From Niallia endozanthoxylica (GTDB lineage: Bacteria > Bacillota > Bacilli > Bacillales > Cytobacillaceae): a DNA stretch of 62,294 bases. The stretch spans positions 1 to 62,294 of the forward strand of contig NZ_VYKL01000009.1 in the NCBI RefSeq assembly GCF_008710145.1, given 5' to 3'. The position numbers were made by a program, and so were the translations under genes. The notes below the pieces were generated by a model. The model was not told the DNA's origin. It did not search any database and saw only the letters and a program-made list of their open reading frames with translations. This document shows positions 55,224 to 62,294 of this stretch, one piece after another; the stretch's first letter is position 1; every line of letters starts with the position of its first letter.

Positions 55224-55744
55224 CCTACCTCCAAAAATGCATAATTTTCGTTGCAGGTGTAGTATACGTTCTTTTAGGAATCATAAGAAAATCTCGAATT
55301 CTGGCAATTTTGCTTTTGAAAATTCATTTTTCTCTATTTTTCCCTTTTTTACTCAATATTCCTCTATTGGTTTAATTTAACAATTCTTAACGTGTTTTCA
55401 CATGAGATTAACTAATTTTACAAACATCTCTAATCTATTTACATGTGTTTATTTTCTTTAATATTGACTTAAAATGACAATCACAAATAATCCTACTAAT
55501 ATCCTGTGTCTTTGCTCTGTTTTTAATATTTAAAACTATTTTTATAGTTCTAATATCTTTGTTTTTGAAAATAAAAGCCTTTTCCTGTTCGTTTATCACC
55601 TGCTTTTGGTCTGTTTTTTGGATGTAAAACATGAAATTACATAAGATTAACAGTTCTTTTAGAATGGCTTGTTACCTTTATAGATAGAGTTTGCTGTAAA
55701 ACTAGCATCCTCAAATTCAATATAAAATGGAGGTTTTTGTTAGG
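55224..55744. other. Very A+T-rich divergent region
   Basis: About 520 bases between the Q-rich gene and the PhoX-like gene. A+T content is extreme; it should hold two promoters. No ORF with a ribosome site, RNA or repeat is apparent. Confidence 0.4.
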
Positions 55745-57178
55745 ATGAGCAATACAGGGATGGATAGACGTAATTTCTTGAGGGTTGGCGGAATGAGCAC
55801 ATTGGCTTTAACACTAGGAACGACGGGTCTTTTTTCACTAGCAAATACATCAAAAGGTTTTGCTGCTGAGGTTGCTGGGAATCCAACAAGCGGGTTTGGC
55901 GGTTATGGTCCTCTAGTAAAAGATCCAAACGGCATATTAGATCTGCCTAAAGGCTTCCATTATAAAATGTTTTCAAAGGCAGGAGATTTGATGCCTAACG
56001 GTGATAAAGTTCCTGCGATGCATGATGGTATGGCTGCTTTTAAAGGAGAGAAGAACACAACGATTCTAGTAAGAAACCATGAAAATAGTACAAACTCAAG
56101 TCTCCCTGTAAACGGAAAAAATCCATGGGGCCAGGCTGCTGGTGGAACAACGACGTTAATCGTAGGACCGAACAGAGAAGTGATTGATCAATATGTATCG
56201 AGTTCAGGTACAGTTCGTAACTGTGCTGGGGGAGCTTCCACATGGGGTACTTGGTTAACGATGGAGGAGACGGGGAATAAAGGGCATGGATATATTTTCG
56301 AGGTGAATCCGCTTGATCCTGAAAATGAAATGTCCAAAACACCAATCTATGATATGGGCCGTTTCTCGCATGAAGCCGGACATGTGGATCCATCAACAGG
56401 TATTTGGTATTTAACAGAAGATGCGAGCCCAAGCTTCCTTTATCGCTTTACACCAAATGACAGAAGCCAAACACTAGGTTCTCTGCAAAAGGGTGGAACG
56501 TTAGAAGCAGCCGCCATTGATGAATTACCAAGAGCAGCACAAATGGCAACGGGACAAACATTTGGCGTCGTTTGGAAAAAGGTAGACCCTGAGATTGCTC
56601 AAGCAGATGCAAAAGCCAAGGGCTGTATTCAGTTTAGCCGTCTTGAGGGTGCTTATTTCTCTGAAGGAACTTTCTGGTTTGATGATACAAGCGCGGGTAC
56701 AAAAAGCCTTGGCCGTGTTTATCGTTATACGCCAGCAACAAATACCCTGGAGCTTTTCTATGAATCTACTGATAAAAATGATTTAGAAATGCCTGATAAT
56801 ATTACGATTACTCCTTGGGGAGATCTTTGGATTGCGGAGGATGGCGGCGGTAACGATCGCATTGTCGGATTAACGCCAGAGGGAGAAATCTATACGTTTG
56901 CGGAGAACGTAATGAATAGCTCCGAATTTGCCGGACCAGCCTTCTCTGTTGATGGGAATACGTTCTTTGTCAATATGCAGACTCCTGGTATTACGTTTGC
57001 GATTTGGGGACCTTTTGCTCGTAAAAATTCTACCCGCAGACGCGCCATGAACTATGCTCAGCCTCCAGCAGACCTTGCACCAGTCGTATCGGACAAGCTT
57101 AGAGCTTTTGCCGAAGAACAAGGGATGTCCATGCTTGAAGCAGCAGCGCTCGAGCGTCATGGAATGCCAATCCTTTAA
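55745..57178 (+). CDS. PhoX-like (DUF839) Tat-exported protein
   Basis: The 477-residue protein begins with a twin-arginine signal (DRRNFLRVGGMSTLALTLG, cleavage near FAAEV). The mature part matches DUF839/PhoX: HENSTNSS (calcium or iron ligands), NCAGGASTWGTWLTMEET, a FSHEAGHVDPSTGIWYLTEDA stretch and DNITITPWGDLWIAEDG, all beta-propeller segments. PhoX family enzymes are calcium-dependent alkaline phosphatases, though some members have other activities. ATG 55745 is chosen; an in-frame ATG at 55727 overlaps the GGAGG. Confidence 0.85.
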   Translation: MSNTGMDRRNFLRVGGMSTLALTLGTTGLFSLANTSKGFAAEVAGNPTSGFGGYGPLVKDPNGILDLPKGFHYKMFSKAGDLMPNGDKVPAMHDGMAAFKGEKNTTILVRNHENSTNSSLPVNGKNPWGQAAGGTTTLIVGPNREVIDQYVSSSGTVRNCAGGASTWGTWLTMEETGNKGHGYIFEVNPLDPENEMSKTPIYDMGRFSHEAGHVDPSTGIWYLTEDASPSFLYRFTPNDRSQTLGSLQKGGTLEAAAIDELPRAAQMATGQTFGVVWKKVDPEIAQADAKAKGCIQFSRLEGAYFSEGTFWFDDTSAGTKSLGRVYRYTPATNTLELFYESTDKNDLEMPDNITITPWGDLWIAEDGGGNDRIVGLTPEGEIYTFAENVMNSSEFAGPAFSVDGNTFFVNMQTPGITFAIWGPFARKNSTRRRAMNYAQPPADLAPVVSDKLRAFAEEQGMSMLEAAALERHGMPIL

Positions 57179-57210
57179 TTAAAAGGAAACAGCAGCTAAA
57201 AAGAAGAATG

Positions 57211-57252
57211 AAAAAAGACAGTTACCATCTGTAAAGGCGACTGTCTTTTTTT
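57211..57252 (+). terminator. Terminator after the PhoX-like gene
   Basis: AAAAAAGACAGT and ACTGTCTTTTTTT arms with a 16-base loop. Confidence 0.8.
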
Positions 57253-57442
57253 GATGCGCAAAATCACTGCAACTGATGAATCCCTAGAAATAAAGGTTTA
57301 CTTACTAAGTGGGTAAACCTATCAATTGGGACGATAAACTCCTCTAGACCCTTTCACAAAACCGTAACAACTTCCCCAAAGTAATAGGACATTTTGAACC
57401 CCTTTGCTTATATAACAATAGCAAAACGGTGGTGCAAGAGTT

Positions 57443-57847
57443 ATGAAAATAAAATCAGACGCAATGGACCAATTTGAACAGTATTGCCAATTTAAATCAG
57501 AGAAGGAATTCAAGCAGCATGTTGAAAAGATTCTGCGAGATTACCAGAAGGTTTGGACGAAGGGAGATCGAGTTGCGCTTCTCATGCTTGCGCGTTGTTC
57601 CTATAGAATCCCCGGGGTGTCTAATCCTTCCATTGATTCGTTGCTAGAGTTTATCAAAGAACATAATGATGTGAGGCCTATTTCGCGGTCTACTTTTAAG
57701 CGAATGGTTGGGAAGGCAAACGCACTCGGCGTTCTCAACGTTTATCAGACAGAAAAGGAAAATGGTTACCAGTTAAGCAATCGTTATATCTTCAATAACA
57801 GAACAACATTCGGAGGAAATCAACATGAGCAAGCTGTTAATCCATGA
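57443..57847 (+). CDS. Cytosolic HTH-like protein, probably truncated
   Basis: The 134-residue protein opens KIKSDAMDQFEQYCQFKSEK and contains GVSNPSIDSLLEFIKEH and ISRSTFKRMVGKANALGVLN, a winged-helix-like DNA-binding segment. It resembles a family of Bacillus cytosolic proteins that are about twice as long, so the C-terminal part seems to be missing. A DnaB-helicase fragment begins right after its stop. The ribosome site is weak (GGTGGTGCAAGAG). Role unknown; a replication or plasmid-type origin is possible. Confidence 0.55.
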   Translation: MKIKSDAMDQFEQYCQFKSEKEFKQHVEKILRDYQKVWTKGDRVALLMLARCSYRIPGVSNPSIDSLLEFIKEHNDVRPISRSTFKRMVGKANALGVLNVYQTEKENGYQLSNRYIFNNRTTFGGNQHEQAVNP

Positions 57848-57849
57848 TA

Positions 57850-57985
57850 AACCCATTATGATCAACATTCGAAAGAAAAGGACCAGGAGGAAATCATTGT
57901 TGCCAAGCAGCGAAATGGCCCGATTGGAACGGTTCACTTGAAGTTTCAGAAGGAATTTGGTCGGTTTCGGGAATTGGTGGGGTAG
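57850..57985 (+). pseudogene. C-terminal fragment of a DnaB-type replicative helicase, frameshifted
   Basis: The frame gives HYDQHSKEKDQEEIIV, then, after one extra T at about 57899-57901, AKQRNGPIGTVHLKFQKEFG and a stop at 57983-57985. AKQRNGPxGTV is the highly conserved end of DnaB/DnaC replicative helicases. Only about 45 codons remain and no start exists, so this is a relic of a second, probably plasmid- or phage-borne, helicase gene. Confidence 0.75.
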
Positions 57986-58250
57986 TAGGATGAGGGACAG
58001 CAGGTTTTATTGCAATAGACAGACAAAATCATTATAAAGAATGCGGATAAGTAAAGTGGATATAATAGTAAATCCTAATGTAGAAGCTTGAAAAAATAGA
58101 ATGATAGAAAATATGGAAAGGGGAAATAGAACAATAAATGCAATGGTTCTATTCATTTTCTATGGTGATACCTTAGGGGGCAAATATCCGGTAGGTGAAG
58201 AGATTCAGAAAGATGGAAAGGAAGGACCGGGAGCAAGGAGTGAATATTGG

Positions 58251-58376
58251 GGGGAGGCAAAGGTTCGGCATACCAGCCTCCTGACACCTTTCCCCCATGA
58301 ATGTTTCCGTTGTTAGTGTGAGATGTGCCGGCCCAATGATAACCATATTACCGGCTGCAAGAGCTGCTGCTACTGC
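58251..58376 (-). pseudogene. Aldehyde dehydrogenase fragment
   Basis: Directly downstream of the dioxygenase stop codon the minus strand reads AVAAALAAGNMVIIGPAHLT and then ETFMGERCQEAGMPN. This is the conserved APALAAGN.VV.KPAE.TP....L..EAGLP region of aldehyde dehydrogenases, about residues 150-190 of a typical enzyme. Both ends are missing and the usual KPAE is GPAH. It is a relic, plausibly of the semialdehyde dehydrogenase that followed the dioxygenase in the pathway. Confidence 0.7.
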
Positions 58377-59191
58377 TAAACTGAAACTTTTGTTTTTTCA
58401 AAAGTGATAAGTGGATTCCAGCTACCTGAAGATTGTCCATCTGCAAAATAAATGGGAGTACAATCTTCATCAATAATGCCAAGCAGCATGGCTACGTGGC
58501 GGCCTCCTGACTCCACTTTTGCCATACTTGCATATTGCGGCAACATTTGATAGGCAGCTTTATAGTCTTTATTCATTAGCAAATCGACGAATTCTTTATC
58601 AAGGGCGTGCTCAGCAAAGGTTGGCATATGATGTCTTCCACGTACTAAATTATGTGAAAGAGCGCCGCTAGAAATAAAAACGACCTTCTTCTCAGATTTT
58701 TGTAAAACTTTAGCAATCTCTTGGCCCCATTTATAGGTTTCTTCAAGATTAGCAGCTAACGTAACAGATAGGTTAATAATAGGAATATCCCCATTTGGAA
58801 CAAGATAACGCAAAGGCACAATTGTACCATAATCCCACTCGAAATGATCACCATATACTCCTTCTACAGGAATTTCAGCGTTTTTCCCCGCTTGAACAAG
58901 CAAATTGGCGAGTTCTTCATCACCTGGGTAATGATAGGGGACATCACTAATCATATCTGGAGCTTCCTGTGCAGTCAGAATCCCTTTGTGAATGGGATTA
59001 CAGTCGACATAATGGGCAAAGGTAGACGGCCAGTGGCAAGAAACCAAAACAATCACATCAGGTTGGATTTGTGCAATTTCCTCAGCCACTTCTTTAAAGC
59101 CGGCAACAATGCCTTGCTGGAAATCTGGGGCCTGATTTTCATGGCAAAGACTTGGAGCATGTGGTACGAGCATGCTTAATTCAATTGACAT
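58376..59191 (-). CDS. Class III extradiol ring-cleavage dioxygenase (LigB fold)
   Basis: The 271-residue protein has the LigB-family iron ligands and motifs: VPHAPSLCHEN near the N-terminus, VSCHWPS, GDHFEWDYGTIVPLRYL and ISSGALSHNLVRGRH. These iron(II) enzymes open catechol rings outside the hydroxyl pair. PobA is encoded next to it, so protocatechuate is the likely substrate; 2,3-cleavage (PraA-type) is inferred rather than 4,5-cleavage. ATG 59191 follows GGAGGAATTC, and an in-frame ATG at 59206 lies before the site. It shares an operon with pobA. Confidence 0.88.
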   Translation of the reverse strand: MSIELSMLVPHAPSLCHENQAPDFQQGIVAGFKEVAEEIAQIQPDVIVLVSCHWPSTFAHYVDCNPIHKGILTAQEAPDMISDVPYHYPGDEELANLLVQAGKNAEIPVEGVYGDHFEWDYGTIVPLRYLVPNGDIPIINLSVTLAANLEETYKWGQEIAKVLQKSEKKVVFISSGALSHNLVRGRHHMPTFAEHALDKEFVDLLMNKDYKAAYQMLPQYASMAKVESGGRHVAMLLGIIDEDCTPIYFADGQSSGSWNPLITFEKTKVSV

Positions 59192-59217
59192 AATGAATTC
59201 CTCCATTTTTTAAAGAT

Positions 59218-60459
<1,242 letters not shown>

Positions 60460-60480
60460 TTATCCACATTACAAATGATA

Positions 60481-60504
60481 TTATGAAAATATTCTGAATA
60501 AAAC
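60481..60504 (-). promoter_or_regulatory. Possible operator half, proximal to pobA
   Basis: TTATGAAAATATTCTGAATAAAAC resembles the complement of 60697-60720. The two copies lie at either end of the 340-base divergent space and face each other, as expected for sites bound by one regulator. No regulator gene is visible in the window. Confidence 0.35.
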
Positions 60505-60696
60505 TTTCAACTTCTTATATGCGAAACAAATGATAATTTTTCGTAAAAGCAGGTCTTAAAAGAGGCAAAATCTAGTCAATGAAAGAAGTTGATTTTTCTA
60601 TATGAAAAAGTACAAGCCTGTAAATTAATGATTCGAATCGATGAAATAAAAAATTTTAAAAAAATTCAAAGAGTTTCACATAAAAGAAGTTACTGG

Positions 60697-60720
60697 TTTT
60701 ATTCTGAAAATTCATAATAT
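60697..60720 (+). promoter_or_regulatory. Possible operator half, proximal to the MFS gene
   Basis: GTTTTATTCTGAAAATTCATAATA; the reverse complement aligns with 60481-60504 over nearly its whole length apart from a two-base difference in spacing. The remainder of 60430-60772 is A+T-rich DNA without a gene. Confidence 0.35.
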
Positions 60721-60772
60721 ACTATTTTCACTATGAAAACGATAATAACGTAAAAGTAAGGGAGAGATGTTG

Positions 60773-62155
60773 ATGCGCACGATAGTTGCCCAAGATGTTG
60801 TTTCTGCAAGTAAATTTAATCGCTTTCATTTACTAGTCTTTCTGTGGTGTTTCTATGCAATCGGTTTTGATGGCTTTGATATTGCTATGTATGGTGTGGG
60901 GTTGCCATGGATGATGGAGGAGTGGAATTTATCCGCGCTTCAGGCTGGAGCTGTTGGCAGTTACTCTTTGTTCGGGATGATGGTTGGTGCTCTTGTCTTA
61001 GCTCCAGTAGCCGATAAGTTTGGCCGAAAAAACGTCATTATTATTTGCATGTTCTTATTCAGTGCATTTACATTGGCAGCAGGTCTTTCTCCTAATATTA
61101 CGATGTTTACCATCATGCGCTTTATTGCCGCGATTGGGATGGGTGGGTTGATGCCGAACTGTATCTCACTCATGACAGAATATTCACCGAAAAAACAACG
61201 TGCCCTCCTTGTGGGAGCCATCTATATTGGATATGCTCTTGGAGGCATTTTAGCTTCGTTAATTGGCATGTATTTGGTTCCGCAAACAGATTGGCGTGTA
61301 TTGTACTATATTGGTGCAATCCCTTTACTAACTATTCCGTTTTTCATCAAGCAGTTTCCTGAGTCACTTTCTTATTATCTAGCAAGACAACAGGTTGGAA
61401 AAGTGGTAGAGATTCTTAATAAAGTTAAGCCTGATGGGAATTTTTCCGAAAAGGATGATTATCAGCTTCATACAGCTCTGAAAGATGGGAAGGGCTTTCC
61501 AGTTAAAAAGCTCTTTACGAACAAACGAGCCTTTACGACGATTGCCTTTTGGATTGCCATCTTCTGTACCATGATGATGGCATACGGCTTAAATACATGG
61601 CTGCCAAAAATTATGCAAAGTTCAGGCTTTAGTCTTACATCAAGCCTTTCATTTAATATCATGCTTTGTGTTGGTCAGATTGCAGGTACCTTGATAGGCG
61701 GTTACTTGGCTGGAAAAATAGGATATCGGAAAGTACTTGTTTCGTTATATTTAATGGGTGTTGTGACATTCATTGCATTAAGTATTACGACGAATGTGGC
61801 TCTTGTTTACTTTTTGATTTTCTTGGGCGGTGCAAGTACCGTCGGGGCCATGAACTTGGGCAACCCGTACATTACCGAATTCTATCCGCGTGAAATTCGC
61901 GCAACTGGAATGGGCTATGCCCAGGCAATAGGACGAATTGGTTCCATCCTTGCCCCGACTTTAATTGCGATGCTTCTTGTAACTGGAATAGATCCCAAAA
62001 TGGCGTTTGCTACATTTGCCGTGCCAAGTATTTTAGCTGTTTTAGGGTATCTTTTAGTCCAAGAAAAGTACGGGTCTTTTGACAAAGTAGTCGAAGAAAA
62101 TGGGATGAATGAAGAATTTATAGAAGGTGAGAATAAGAGAATTATTCAATCTTAG
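60773..62155 (+). CDS. MFS aromatic acid:H+ symporter
   Basis: The 460-residue protein has 12 helices and the DFxxxG/aromatic-acid-symporter marks: GFDIAMYGVGLPWMM in helix I, and the loop 2-3 motif PVADKFGRKNVI (GxLADxxGRK type). The long loop between helices 6 and 7 is typical. The family (PcaK, BenK) imports benzoate derivatives with protons; 4-hydroxybenzoate is likely because of divergent pobA. ATG 60773 is seven bases after AGGGAG; ATG 60767 lies inside the site. Confidence 0.9.
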   Translation: MRTIVAQDVVSASKFNRFHLLVFLWCFYAIGFDGFDIAMYGVGLPWMMEEWNLSALQAGAVGSYSLFGMMVGALVLAPVADKFGRKNVIIICMFLFSAFTLAAGLSPNITMFTIMRFIAAIGMGGLMPNCISLMTEYSPKKQRALLVGAIYIGYALGGILASLIGMYLVPQTDWRVLYYIGAIPLLTIPFFIKQFPESLSYYLARQQVGKVVEILNKVKPDGNFSEKDDYQLHTALKDGKGFPVKKLFTNKRAFTTIAFWIAIFCTMMMAYGLNTWLPKIMQSSGFSLTSSLSFNIMLCVGQIAGTLIGGYLAGKIGYRKVLVSLYLMGVVTFIALSITTNVALVYFLIFLGGASTVGAMNLGNPYITEFYPREIRATGMGYAQAIGRIGSILAPTLIAMLLVTGIDPKMAFATFAVPSILAVLGYLLVQEKYGSFDKVVEENGMNEEFIEGENKRIIQS

Positions 62156-62173
62156 TCCATAGACATTCTATGA

Positions 62174-62215
62174 AAGAAAGGTTTAGCAGCAATAAGCTCT
62201 AAACCTTTCTTTTTG
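62174..62215 (+). terminator. Terminator after the MFS gene
   Basis: AGAAAGGTTTA and TAAACCTTTCT arms with a 13-base loop and five T. The remaining 80 bases of the window show nothing definite. Confidence 0.85.
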
Positions 62216-62294
62216 TGTAAGGCTTTGTTAAAGTACTATGTTGATAAACCAGATTTTTGACTCATTCGTGTGAAATGAACATTTCACACGCCTT

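Noticed and set aside
58101..58316. 71-codon plus-strand frame before the dioxygenase gene
   Set aside because: Weak composition, and its 3' half is antisense to the aldehyde dehydrogenase remnant.

Overview
The window looks like chromosomal DNA of a low-GC, spore-forming Bacillaceae species (Bacillus in the broad sense; Neobacillus, Peribacillus or Cytobacillus would fit, but the genus cannot be fixed from sequence alone). The evidence is A+T-rich DNA with strong AGGAGG ribosome sites, many GTG and TTG starts, a tyrosine T-box, a YjcZ-type sporulation miniprotein, YwbE and YkvA homologues, a Bacillus-type tmRNA, and yrhD/yrhE-like formate dehydrogenase genes.

Layout. 0-10 kb: two orphan PAS-type histidine kinases flank a patchwork of single genes (VanZ-like protein, two medium-chain reductases, a molybdopterin oxidoreductase, a luciferase-like monooxygenase) and several decayed genes, including ywbE with a one-base frameshift and an ORF broken by a stop codon. 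10-15.5 kb: an MMPL/RND exporter, an OmpR-type response regulator, its kinase and a four-helix membrane protein. 15.6-17.6 kb: a complete IS200/IS605 element (TnpA plus TnpB) sitting in a small open frame that is restored when the element is removed in silico. 18.8-24.7 kb: a thiazole/oxazole-modified peptide (TOMM) cluster of the heterocycloanthracin type, with a Cys-rich precursor, a ThiF-like maturation protein, a YcaO cyclodehydratase and a SagB-type dehydrogenase. 25-32.8 kb: miscellaneous genes and a NarL-type two-component system. 33-40 kb: urea transporter, divergent from ureABCEFGD and a nickel permease. 40.2-46.4 kb: formate module (FdhC transporter, formate dehydrogenase, DUF1641, DUF2294, FdhD); the transporter and dehydrogenase genes each have a leader RNA sharing the same conserved block and ending in a terminator. 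46.5-51.5 kb: DUF6155 protein, tmRNA, T-box and tyrS, ECF sigma with its DUF4179 anti-sigma. 51.7-57.2 kb: esterase, two secreted Gln/Asn-rich proteins (one a 642-residue repeat protein resembling functional amyloids) and a Tat-exported PhoX-like protein. 57.4-62.3 kb: gene debris, then a 4-hydroxybenzoate module (extradiol dioxygenase, PobA, aromatic-acid MFS transporter) trailed by an aldehyde dehydrogenase remnant.

How genes work together. Urea uptake, urease, its GTP-driven nickel insertion machinery and a nickel permease form one functional block. The formate block combines transport, a Cys-type molybdenum enzyme and its sulfur-transfer factor. The aromatic block would take up 4-hydroxybenzoate, hydroxylate it to protocatechuate and open the ring; the adjacent dehydrogenase remnant suggests 2,3-cleavage.

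Most noteworthy: the paired leader RNAs of the formate genes (riboswitch candidates), the TOMM cluster with a FNC-repeat core and no exporter, the Q-rich secreted repeat proteins, the IS605 insertion with a readable target, and a palindromic repeat family of which two copies start exactly at a gene stop codon.
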